In this document: positions 9,044-16,396 of the stretch, piece after piece
Position numbering within the stretch: the stretch's first letter is position 1
Layout: each line of letters starts with the position of its first letter
Origin: Elusimicrobiota bacterium
GTDB taxonomy: Bacteria; Elusimicrobiota; Elusimicrobia; UBA1565; UBA9628
Reading direction: 5' to 3'
NCBI GenBank assembly: GCA_016218545.1
Contig: JACRDQ010000006.1
Span: forward strand, 41,339 to 105,338
Length of the DNA: 64,000 nt
Notes under the pieces: model-generated
The model's database searches: none
What the model saw: only the letters and a program-made list of their open reading frames with translations
Told to the model about the DNA's origin: nothing
Made by a program: the position numbers and the translations under genes

Positions 9044-10447
9044 TCAGAGGTCCCACTTGTACGTCATCATGGTCGAGAACTTGTTGTTCGTGTAGCCGTA
9101 GCTTTCGATGTTGGCGAAGGACTGGAAGTACTCGTAGGAAGCGGTCCAGGTGAAGCCCTTCATGGGCTTCCAGAGCATGCTCATGGGCAGGCCGTACGTG
9201 GCCCGGGCCCGCACCGTGTCGTCCATGCGGATGCGCTGGCTGATGACGCGCTCGGCGCGGTCGTAGCGGTCGAAACTCACCGTGCCGGACGCCAGCAGGA
9301 ACTGGCCCTTGCCGAGCAGCCAGGTGTGGCCCAGGGTGATGGCCTCCCGGTCGAAGCTGTTGAAAGGCTCGAGCGCGCCGGTGCGGGTGTGCTCGAAGCT
9401 CAGGCTCAGCTTGTGCGCAGGCGCCAGGCCCACGGTCAGGCCCGCGCCCAGGTTGAACTTGTCGCCCGTGCGCTGGGGACCGGAGGGCACGACCTGGGTG
9501 CGGGTGAACTCCTGCCGGTCATAGCCCAGGTTCAGGTAGGCGCTCAAGGCCTTGCCGAGCTTGCGGTCGAAGCGGCCCTTGACCGAGTGGCCGCGCATGT
9601 AGGTGGTCTGGGCCAGGAGGAGGTGCGTGAACCCGACCGAAGGGGTGAACTCGCCCCATCCGCCTTTGATGCCCAGGCCGAGGTCCGCGCCGAAGACCTG
9701 GAGGTTGAGGTTGCTCATGTCGGCCTGCTCGCTGCGATAGTAGCTCAAGCCCCCGAAGACCTTATGCCCGGCCTGGAAGCCCAGGTCGTAGTCCGCGTCG
9801 AGGTTGGCCATCATCACGGCGGAGATGTCGCTCTCCCGGGTGCCGGTGAAGAGCACCACGGGCGTATCGAGGAAGAGGCGCCTGCCCGTGGACGGGGCCG
9901 CGTTCTTGTTCTCATCGTAGTCCATGCCCGCGCCCACGAGCACGCTCATGTGGGCGCGCCGCCTCCGGGACCGTATCTGGCCGATATAGTCCTCGATCTC
10001 GGCACGCAGGCTCCCGGGCATCTCCTCCTTCCTGAGCTCGACCAGGAGCCGCTCGGCCTCGGAGAGATTGTCGAGCCGGAAGAGGATCACGGCGTAGAGG
10101 AGCTTGACCTTGGGGAGGTCGGGCTTCACGAGGAGGATGCGCTCGAGGGTCGAGGCCGCGGCGCGCAGGTCTCCCTTGCCGACCCGGGTAAGGGCGTAGC
10201 GGTAGTTGAGCTCGATGTTGTCCGGGTCGGCCATGACCTGCTCATAGGTGACCTCAGGGACCTTCTCGCCGACCTGGCGCCTGCGGTTCTCCTCCACGGC
10301 CTGGTCGATCTCGTCCTGCGCCTGTCTTCGCTGGCGCGGCTCGGAGGTCTGGCGCTCGATGTCCTGCACTTCGCGGGCAGGGTCCTGCTGGGCGGAGGCG
10401 TAGGTCGCGGCAAAGGGGAGGAGGAAGAGGATACCGAGGAGTTTCAT
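9044..10447 (-). CDS. TPR plus outer-membrane beta-barrel protein, Slam-like (copy A)
   Basis: 467 residues. A signal peptide (about 1-19) is followed by a charged coiled region, a TPR-like helical part (about 75-165; 'LNYRYALTRVGKGDLRAAAS', 'VKLLYAVILFRLDNLSEAE'), and an alternating aromatic/polar C-terminal half ending 'MMTYKWDL', typical of an outer-membrane barrel. This arrangement and size match surface lipoprotein assembly modifiers (Slam/DUF560), which move client proteins across the outer membrane. The gene sits 10 bp upstream of the FecR repeat protein, its likely client. An equally long paralogue at 38350-39753 has the same neighbour. The FecR proteins lack a lipidation cysteine, so a classic Slam lipoprotein client is not proven. 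A predicted FNR-type site is 38 bp upstream. Confidence 0.8.
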   Translation of the reverse strand: MKLLGILFLLPFAATYASAQQDPAREVQDIERQTSEPRQRRQAQDEIDQAVEENRRRQVGEKVPEVTYEQVMADPDNIELNYRYALTRVGKGDLRAAASTLERILLVKPDLPKVKLLYAVILFRLDNLSEAERLLVELRKEEMPGSLRAEIEDYIGQIRSRRRRAHMSVLVGAGMDYDENKNAAPSTGRRLFLDTPVVLFTGTRESDISAVMMANLDADYDLGFQAGHKVFGGLSYYRSEQADMSNLNLQVFGADLGLGIKGGWGEFTPSVGFTHLLLAQTTYMRGHSVKGRFDRKLGKALSAYLNLGYDRQEFTRTQVVPSGPQRTGDKFNLGAGLTVGLAPAHKLSLSFEHTRTGALEPFNSFDREAITLGHTWLLGKGQFLLASGTVSFDRYDRAERVISQRIRMDDTVRARATYGLPMSMLWKPMKGFTWTASYEYFQSFANIESYGYTNNKFSTMMTYKWDL

Positions 10448-10484
10448 GGACGTTCATTTTATCATTTTTCCCGTCGGAACTTCC

Positions 10485-10498
10485 ATGACTTTGGTCAC
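10485..10498. promoter_or_regulatory. Predicted FNR-type operator of the Slam/FecR/cyclase operon
   Basis: Reads ATGAC-TTTG-GTCAC, one mismatch from ATGAC-N4-GTCAT. A GATAAA-type -10 box on the minus strand (10458-10463) would put the start point near 10451, making the site centre about -41, the class II activator position. Confidence 0.45.
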
Positions 10499-10541
10499 CT
10501 TCCAAGTCCGGCGTCGACATCCGGCATCCAGGCTCCTGCCT

Positions 10542-10856
10542 CTAGGAGTGTGTCCGAGTAATAGCATGCGCCTGCGAAACCCGAGCCTGAGCCGGATGCG
10601 ACAAGCGACGACCGAGCATGCCGAGGCATGTGAGGGAGGAGTGAGAAAGCAGCCGGCCAGGAGCGAGTTTCCCCGTTCTTCTAGGAATTGCGCAAGCCAC
10701 GCTTGCGCAATTCCTGCTGGAAGGGGCCGCTCGCCGTCGGGCTGCGCCTTCGTTGCTCGTCGCTCCGATAGCTACGGCTATCGTCGTTCCTCGCGCCTCG
10801 GCTCGCTCCGACGGCGAGCGGCGCAGGCGCATGCTATTACTCGGACACACTCCTAG
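10542..10856. mobile_element. MITE-like element 1 (315 bp, 35-bp perfect inverted ends)
   Basis: Positions 10542-10576 and 10822-10856 are perfect inverted repeats, each ending in CTAG at the outside. The interior is non-coding but full of nested hairpins: a 15-bp perfect one at 10683-10697/10701-10715 with a 3-base loop, and a smaller one around 10766-10783. CTAG at both ends fits a 4-bp target duplication of the YTAR type made by IS5-group transposases. No transposase is encoded, so it would be mobilised in trans. It shares its right-hand CTAG with the next element. Confidence 0.75.
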
Positions 10857-11215
10857 TGCTCCGACCGCCTGGTTTTTGCCCTTTCGGCCGGCCGATTTCG
10901 AGCCGAGCCGCGGAGCGAGGAGGGAGCGGACCGAGCGTCCGGGACCGACGAGCGACGAAGGCGCAGGCCGAAATCGGCCGGCCCCGCTATCAAGGAATTC
11001 CTTCGAGTTCGCATGCTCTTCTCATCTGTCAGCGGGGGAGCCCGCCTTCCGCCGGCTGCCGCGTTGCTCGTCCCGCTCTGCGGGACTGTCCCTTCCGATG
11101 ATCGATGGGAATGGGACGTCAGTCGAAGGCGTCCAGCCTTCTCCTTCCTCGCGCCTTGCAGCCGGCTCGAATCCGGGCTCCCGAAAGGGCAAAAACCAGG
11201 CGGTCGGAGCACTAG
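10853..11215. mobile_element. MITE-like element 2 (363 bp, 35-bp perfect inverted ends)
   Basis: Positions 10853-10887 and 11181-11215 are perfect inverted repeats bounded by CTAG. An inner 15-bp inverted repeat (10886-10900/10969-10983) and a GC-rich interior give strong folding potential. The ends differ in sequence from element 1, but both interiors contain closely similar 'CGACGAGC-(A/G)-ACGAAGGCGCAG' segments, so the two are related. Its right end is only 17 bp before the first radical SAM gene, so it replaced or supplies that operon's promoter; a GATAGAAT-like -10 lies at about 11219-11226. The 785 bp between the Slam-like gene and the radical SAM gene hold these two elements, the operator at 10485 and no gene I can support. 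Confidence 0.75.
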
Positions 11216-11232
11216 TGTGATAGAATGATGTA

Positions 11233-13437
11233 TTGAAGATCCTCCTCATCAACCCGCCGAACCCGGACCCGCCGCCCTCCTATTATGGGCCGCACTACGG
11301 GCTCTCCCTCATCGGAGCCGTGCTCGAGGCTGCCGGCCACCGCGTGGCGGGCCGCGACTACGACCTCTGGAAGAGGGAGGCGGTCCTGGCCGAGCTCCCG
11401 CGTCTGGCAGCCTCGGAGAGCCCTGACCTCGTCGGCCTCTCGTGCCTGAGCTCCAACCGCTGGACCGTCATGGCCATGGCGGACGCGGTCAAGAAGGCCT
11501 CTCCCAAGACCACGGTCGTGGTGGGCGGCCCCTGGGCCACGCTCGAGCCGGGGTTCGTGCTCGGCCGGTGCAAGGCGGACATCGTGGCCGTGGGAGACGG
11601 GGAGGAGACGGCCCTCGAGCTCGTGGGAGCGCTTTCAGACGGGCGCTCTTTGGCCTCGGTCCGGGGCCTGGCGTTCCGTCAGGCCGGGGCGGTCCGGCGC
11701 ACCGGGGCGCGGGGTCCCTTCCAGGACGTGGACTCCCTCCCCTATCCCGCCTTCCACCTCTTCGACGCGGCCGGCCAGCTTGAGGCCAGGAGCAGGCCCG
11801 AGGCGCAAGCCCTGGCAGGACACATCTCAGCCGCGGGCCGGCGCTGCCTGGCCATGCACAGCGCGCTCATGGTGCTGGGCTCGCGCGGATGCGTGTACCG
11901 CTGTCTCTTCTGCCCCATGAGCACCTTCCAGGGCCCGGTGCGGCGGCACTCGCCGAGCTACTTCATCGGCATGGTCGAGCACCTCTGCAAGACCTACGCT
12001 CAAAAGCGCATGGTCTTCGGCGACAACTACTTCACCCTGGACCAGGACTGGGCTGGAGAGATCTCCGACAGGCTCGTCCGGAGCAAGCTGGGCCTTCAGT
12101 GGATCTGCATGACCAGGCCGGATGCCGTGAGCCGGAGCCTGCTTGCGAAGATGGGCAGGGCCGGGTGCCGCGAGATCGCCTACGGCTTGGAATCCGGCTC
12201 CCCTGCGGTCCAGAAGCGCATCGGCAAGAGGATGCAGCTCGACCGGGTGGGCCCTGCCCTGAAAGATACCAGGGACGCCGGCATCTCCGCCACCCTCATG
12301 CTCATGGTCGGGAATCCCGGCGAGAGCACGGCCACGGTGCGCGAGACAGCCGGGTTCTGCGCCGGCCTCGAGCCTGACCGCGTGCTCGTGCACACGACCA
12401 AGGTCTACCCAGGCACCGCGCTCCATGCCCTGGCTGAGAAGCAGGGCGTCATCCCTGCGGGCTTCTACGAGCGCGACGACCACCGAGCACCGCCTTACAC
12501 CGGCGAGCGGACCCTGGCCGAGCTCAAAGCCTTCAAAGGACTGCTCCAGCCGCGCACGACCTTCCTGGGAGCAGGAGCAGGGTGCGTCAACGGCTGCTGC
12601 GAGCTCAGGCGGCCCGGCGAGGGGGCCCCGGTCCTGCCCAAGCTCCTGGCCCTGGCCTCCCTGCGCGCGGAGCGCACGGTGCTGGGCGGTGGAGAGCCCT
12701 TCCTGCGCAAGGACGCAGCCGAGCTCCTGGCGGAGGCCCTGGTCCTCCAGATGCACGGCCTGTGGTTCTACACCACGGCCAGGCCCCTGGCCGCTCCCAG
12801 GCAGGAGAAGCTCTGGGAAGCCCTGACCGCTTCCCTGCGCAAGGACGTGGCGCGAGGCGTCATCGTCCCCCTCTTCTCCTCTGACCCGGCACGCCACGAT
12901 CGAGCGACCCAGGTCCAAGGGAGCCTGGTCCAGGCCAGGGCAGGCATGCTCCGCTGGAGACGCGCCGGCGGAGAGGTCCATGCCTGGCTGCACTTGAGCA
13001 AGGAGAACGTGTCCGGCCTGGCTGCGTGGCTGGCCTGGACCGCTGACCACGGGGTCAGCAAGGTCTCGTTTCTCTTCGGCTCCTCTCCTCCCGGCTGGGG
13101 CACTGCTGACTGGAAGGACCTCCCGTCCATGACAGAGGCCTCCCAGGCAGTGCTCAAGGCCTCGGCCGCCGCAGGAGCCCTGGGCATCGAGGTCTCCAGC
13201 TTCGGCATCCCTGAGTGCCTCCTGTCCGATGACCAGGTCCCGAGCGTGGAGAACCGCCGCGTCTTCGACGAGTTCCTCCCCCCTTCCGGCGAGCCTGTGT
13301 CCTTGCGCGGACTGCGCTGCGAGAAGCTCAAGACCAAGCCCTCTGCCTGCAAAGCCTGCGGCAAGGCCAAGCTCTGCGAGGGAGTCTGGAGGCGATACCT
13401 GCGGCTTCACGGGAGCTCGGAGTTCCATGGCCTCTGA
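11233..13437 (+). CDS. B12-binding radical SAM protein with a second, degenerate radical SAM domain
   Basis: 734 residues from a TTG start right after element 2. Residues 1-140 are a cobalamin-binding Rossmann domain ('LLINPPNPD', 'VVVGGPWATLEPG', 'VAVGDGEETALELV'). A radical SAM domain follows with C220-X3-C224-X2-C227 ('GCVYRCLFCPM'). After about residue 440 there is a second radical SAM-like barrel with 'LGGGEPFL' (about 484) and 'TTARP', but its cluster motif is C451-X3-C455-C456 and lacks the third canonical cysteine. The C-terminus has a SPASM-like Cys cluster ('ACKACGKAKLCEG'). B12 radical SAM proteins of this class do methylations, cyclisations and ring rearrangements, for example BchE on tetrapyrroles. 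First gene of a six-gene run with the nitrogenase-like subunits; it overlaps the next gene by 11 bp. The substrate is unknown. Confidence 0.88.
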   Translation: MKILLINPPNPDPPPSYYGPHYGLSLIGAVLEAAGHRVAGRDYDLWKREAVLAELPRLAASESPDLVGLSCLSSNRWTVMAMADAVKKASPKTTVVVGGPWATLEPGFVLGRCKADIVAVGDGEETALELVGALSDGRSLASVRGLAFRQAGAVRRTGARGPFQDVDSLPYPAFHLFDAAGQLEARSRPEAQALAGHISAAGRRCLAMHSALMVLGSRGCVYRCLFCPMSTFQGPVRRHSPSYFIGMVEHLCKTYAQKRMVFGDNYFTLDQDWAGEISDRLVRSKLGLQWICMTRPDAVSRSLLAKMGRAGCREIAYGLESGSPAVQKRIGKRMQLDRVGPALKDTRDAGISATLMLMVGNPGESTATVRETAGFCAGLEPDRVLVHTTKVYPGTALHALAEKQGVIPAGFYERDDHRAPPYTGERTLAELKAFKGLLQPRTTFLGAGAGCVNGCCELRRPGEGAPVLPKLLALASLRAERTVLGGGEPFLRKDAAELLAEALVLQMHGLWFYTTARPLAAPRQEKLWEALTASLRKDVARGVIVPLFSSDPARHDRATQVQGSLVQARAGMLRWRRAGGEVHAWLHLSKENVSGLAAWLAWTADHGVSKVSFLFGSSPPGWGTADWKDLPSMTEASQAVLKASAAAGALGIEVSSFGIPECLLSDDQVPSVENRRVFDEFLPPSGEPVSLRGLRCEKLKTKPSACKACGKAKLCEGVWRRYLRLHGSSEFHGL

Positions 13438-14383
13438 CCCGGGACCGTTCAACCTCGACCTCATGATCACGCGGGCCTGCCCGCTCTCCTGCGGCTATTG
13501 CCGCATGGAGCGCAGGCCAGGACCTGTCCCCGGCCAGGTGTGGCGCAAGGCAGTGGACCTCCTCCTCCTCGAGTCCGGCCCGCTCGAGCTCCAGTATCTG
13601 GGCGGAGAGCCTCTCCTCGAATACGACCTTCTGCTCAAGATCTCCTCCCATGCCTCGGACCGCTCCAGAACCGCGGACCGGGACCTTCGCCAGGTCGTGA
13701 CCACCAATGGCCTGCTCCTGACCCCGAGCCGCTCCCGCGAGCTGGCCAGGCTGGGGGTCGGAGTCATGCTCAGCATGGACGGCAGCCGCGAGAGCCAGAC
13801 ATCCCAGAGGTCCATGGGCGCTCCCGGCTGGGCCCGCCTGCGCCGGAACCTCGAAGGACTCCTTGCCTCGGGCAACAGATGCTTCGTCAATCTCGTGGTC
13901 ACCCCGGAGTCCGCTCCCAAGCTGGCCGGGAACACGGCTTTCCTGGTCAAGGAAGGAGTGCGCTGCCTCCAGATCGCCTACGGCCTGGGCGTGCTCTGGG
14001 ACGAGGCGAGCCTGGCATGCCTGGAAGACCAGCTCCGCAAGGCCCGCGAGATCGCGCAAGCCTCTGGAGTCGAGCTCTACAACCGCGGGGGCAAGGCTGA
14101 ACCCGTGGTCTTGAGCCCCCAGCACCTGGTGGACACGGACGGCACCCTTTTCGTGGGCACGGCCATCGTGCTCGAGAAGCTCTGGCCTGGGCTTCAAGCG
14201 GCGTTTTGCAGCGGCAGCATCAAGACCATGGCCCGCTTGCCAGGCCGTTCCATGACCAGGACAGGCCAGCTCGAGCGCATCAGGAGAGCGCGCCTGGAAC
14301 CCGAGGCCCGAGCCATCCTGCTCAACAACCTGGCCGTGGGCCAGCGCATGAAGCGCTTCTGGACGGAGGCTCCGGTCCGATGA
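13427..14383 (+). CDS. Radical SAM protein (second of cluster)
   Basis: 318 residues. I chose the ATG at 13427, which overlaps the previous gene's end, because the radical SAM domain begins there. The [4Fe-4S]/SAM motif is C18-X3-C22-X2-C25 ('ACPLSCGYCRM'), followed by 'YLGGEPLLE' (GGEP SAM-binding motif), 'VVTTNGLLL' and 'MLSMDGSRE', typical of the family around MoaA, PqqE and anaerobic sulfatase-maturing enzymes. No C-terminal SPASM cluster is evident; isolated cysteines remain near 14210. It overlaps the third radical SAM gene by 4 bp (ATGA), implying translational coupling. It likely modifies a substrate shared with its neighbours. The family cannot be pinned down further by eye. Confidence 0.88.
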   Translation: MASDPGPFNLDLMITRACPLSCGYCRMERRPGPVPGQVWRKAVDLLLLESGPLELQYLGGEPLLEYDLLLKISSHASDRSRTADRDLRQVVTTNGLLLTPSRSRELARLGVGVMLSMDGSRESQTSQRSMGAPGWARLRRNLEGLLASGNRCFVNLVVTPESAPKLAGNTAFLVKEGVRCLQIAYGLGVLWDEASLACLEDQLRKAREIAQASGVELYNRGGKAEPVVLSPQHLVDTDGTLFVGTAIVLEKLWPGLQAAFCSGSIKTMARLPGRSMTRTGQLERIRRARLEPEARAILLNNLAVGQRMKRFWTEAPVR

Positions 14384-15498
14384 AAGGCGAACCCACGGAC
14401 CGCCGCGGCCTCATCCGCCGACTCAGCCGCATGGGCCTCGACCCCAAGGACCCGTTCCGCAGCGCGGTCATCGGCGAGGTCTATCTCATGGCAGGCATGG
14501 ATTGCAACCTGCGCTGCCGGGCCTGCACCATGTGGGGGCGTGGAGGGGCCTGCCTCCACCGGGACTTCCTGGCCAGGATATCAAAGCCCGCCCCGCTCTC
14601 GCGGCTCCTGACTTTCATAGACGAAGCCGCGGCCTTCAAGCCCGAGTACCTCAACATCTCCGGAGGAGAACCCCTCATGACCCGGCGCTGGGCTCCCCTC
14701 GCCGAGCGCGGCCGCAGTCACGGGATCAAGACCATCCTCACCACCAATGGAGTCTACCTGGAGCGCCACGCGGAACGCGTGGCCGCCCTCTTCGACCAGG
14801 TGAGCATCTCCATCGCATGCACCCCGGCCATGAGAGAGAAGCTCGGCATGGGCCCGCCGGGACATGGCTCGGCCCTCATCCGCGGGCTCAAGGCCCTGGC
14901 TGACGCGCCCGGCGGAAGGCCGGTCCTGCGCCTGCTCTGCGAGGTCTTCGATTCCAACGGAGCCCACCTCCTGGAGCTCATGGACCATTTCGACGAAGAA
15001 GGCATCAGGTTCGATGAGATCCTCTTCATGCACCTCATCTCGAACAAGCCGGAGGTCTTGAAGGACCAGAAAGCCGTCCTCTCCTCGGAGTTCGGCCTGG
15101 GCTTCGACCTCTGGAAGGGCTACGGCTATCCTGTCAGGAAGATGGATTACGCGGGCCTGGACCGGACCCTCAAGGCCCTGCGCAAGCGCTTCCCCCAGAG
15201 CCGCTTCAACATCGACCTGCAAGGGGTCAAGGCCCTCAGGGATTACTACGCGGGCCGCAAGCAGGGCTTGGGCCGCGCTTTCTGCGAAGGCCCCTGGAGA
15301 CAGGTCAACCTCTTCCCGAACGGAGACGTGTGGACCTGCCCGGATGTCATCCTCGGGAACCTCAAGGACCAGGCGTTTGCCAAGATCTGGGACGGGCCTG
15401 AAGCTCGCGCCCTGCGCCGCAGGGTCTACCAGAAGCTCCTGCCGGCGTGCAGGGGCTGTTTCTCCTTCTACGAGAAGGAACAACCCGTATGCCTGTGA
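14380..15498 (+). CDS. Radical SAM/SPASM protein (third of cluster)
   Basis: 372 residues from the ATG overlapping the previous stop. The radical SAM motif is C42-X3-C46-X2-C49 ('DCNLRCRACTMW'), with 'ISGGEPLM' and 'ILTTNGVYL'. The C-terminus has a SPASM-like half: 'FCEGPW', 'FPNGDVWTCPDVILGNL' and 'CRGC', the pattern that binds auxiliary [4Fe-4S] clusters in peptide- and cofactor-modifying enzymes. A 67-nt hairpin starts on the base right after its stop codon, separating it from the NifH-like gene by 76 bp in an otherwise overlapping gene string. Confidence 0.9.
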   Translation: MKGEPTDRRGLIRRLSRMGLDPKDPFRSAVIGEVYLMAGMDCNLRCRACTMWGRGGACLHRDFLARISKPAPLSRLLTFIDEAAAFKPEYLNISGGEPLMTRRWAPLAERGRSHGIKTILTTNGVYLERHAERVAALFDQVSISIACTPAMREKLGMGPPGHGSALIRGLKALADAPGGRPVLRLLCEVFDSNGAHLLELMDHFDEEGIRFDEILFMHLISNKPEVLKDQKAVLSSEFGLGFDLWKGYGYPVRKMDYAGLDRTLKALRKRFPQSRFNIDLQGVKALRDYYAGRKQGLGRAFCEGPWRQVNLFPNGDVWTCPDVILGNLKDQAFAKIWDGPEARALRRRVYQKLLPACRGCFSFYEKEQPVCL

Positions 15499-15565
15499 TG
15501 GCGCCAGGGATCGACCGAATCCACTTGCCCTCCGAGCAAGTAAATTTGGTTAATCCCTGGCGCCA
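15499..15565 (+). ncRNA. Extended 67-nt RNA-like stem-loop before the NifH-like gene
   Basis: The fold is fully symmetric: a 13-bp outer helix (15499-15511/15553-15565), a 2x2 internal loop, a 7-bp helix (15514-15520/15544-15550) with one pair that works only as G-U in RNA, a second 2x2 loop, a 6-bp helix (15523-15528/15536-15541) and a 7-base loop CCTCCGA. The loop contains CCUCC, the anti-Shine-Dalgarno core. No T-run follows, so it is not a standard terminator. It could be an RNA-processing or stabilising element or an attenuator that sets NifH-like levels relative to the radical SAM genes. Confidence 0.55.
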
Positions 15566-15574
15566 GCGTATCCC

Positions 15575-16396
15575 ATGGAAAAAATAGTCCTTTACGGCAA
15601 AGGCGGCATCGGCAAGTCCACGGTCGCCGCAGGCTTGAGCGTGGTCTACGCCCAGAAGGGCCTGCGCGTGCTCCACGTGGGCTGCGACCCCAAGCACGAC
15701 TCAGCAGTCTCGCTCGTGCCAGGAGGCCTGGCTGAGACTTTCCTGGAGAAGCACCAGCGCGTGACAGGCATCAGGGATCTGCCCCCCCTCACAGCGGAGC
15801 AGCTCGTGGTGCGCGGCCGTCTTGGCATCGACTGCGTGGAAGCCGGCGGCCCGGAGCCGGGATTCGGCTGCGCCGGCCGCGGCATCGCGCTCATGCTCGA
15901 GGCTTTCGAAGGCCTGGCCATCCTCGAGTCAGGCCGCTACGACGTGGCGGTCTTCGACGTGCTTGGGGACATCGTGTGCGGAGGTTTTGCCGCGCCCCTG
16001 CGCCGCGGCATCGCGGAGAAAGTCGCGGTCCTGGTCTCTGAAGAGCTGATGTCCCTCTATGCAGCCAACAACCTGGCCAAGTCCATCCGCGCGTATGCCG
16101 GAGACGGCGCAGCCTTGGCCGGGCTCGTCGTGAACCTCCGCGACCCTTCATCCGACCGCGGCATCGTGGAGCGCTTCGCCGAGCGCATCAACACCCGCGT
16201 GCTCGGGTTCCTGCCTCGCGACCCGGCGGTCCGCGAAGCCGAGTATTCAAGGCAAGGCACCGCGGTGGAGCGCTCCCCCTCTTGCGGATTCTCCAAGGCC
16301 ATCAAGTCTTTGGCAGAGACCCTGCTCAAGGTCCAGGCCAAGGATTGCCCCTTGCCCACGCCCATGGATGGCAAGGCGTTCCAGGAGACCTGGTGA
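15575..16396 (+). CDS. NifH-like ATP-dependent reductase (Fe protein of a nitrogenase-like enzyme)
   Basis: 273 residues, close to the NifH/BchL/CfbC length. It has the Walker A 'GKGGIGKST' (8-16), both cluster-bridging cysteines C99 ('GFGCAGRGI') and C135 ('DIVCGGF') that bind one [4Fe-4S] between two subunits, the switch II 'DVLGD', and the Arg after C99 that is ADP-ribosylated in true NifH. It should pass single electrons, with ATP hydrolysis, to the NifD/K-like partner encoded next. The sequence is clearly divergent from NifH; no nifE, nifN or nifB is near, so dinitrogen reduction is unlikely. The start is the ATG 10 bp after the hairpin, with no obvious ribosome binding site. The stop overlaps the next gene's GTG start by 4 bp. 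Confidence 0.93.
   Translation: MEKIVLYGKGGIGKSTVAAGLSVVYAQKGLRVLHVGCDPKHDSAVSLVPGGLAETFLEKHQRVTGIRDLPPLTAEQLVVRGRLGIDCVEAGGPEPGFGCAGRGIALMLEAFEGLAILESGRYDVAVFDVLGDIVCGGFAAPLRRGIAEKVAVLVSEELMSLYAANNLAKSIRAYAGDGAALAGLVVNLRDPSSDRGIVERFAERINTRVLGFLPRDPAVREAEYSRQGTAVERSPSCGFSKAIKSLAETLLKVQAKDCPLPTPMDGKAFQETW

Noticed and set aside
10542..11215. Small protein genes inside the palindromic elements
   Set aside because: Open frames occur on both strands because the sequence is GC-rich and self-complementary; none has a ribosome site or recognisable domain.
15499..15565. A tRNA gene, suggested by the ending GGCGCCA
   Set aside because: The sequence folds into one long symmetric hairpin, not a cloverleaf; there is no D-loop or TTC arm.
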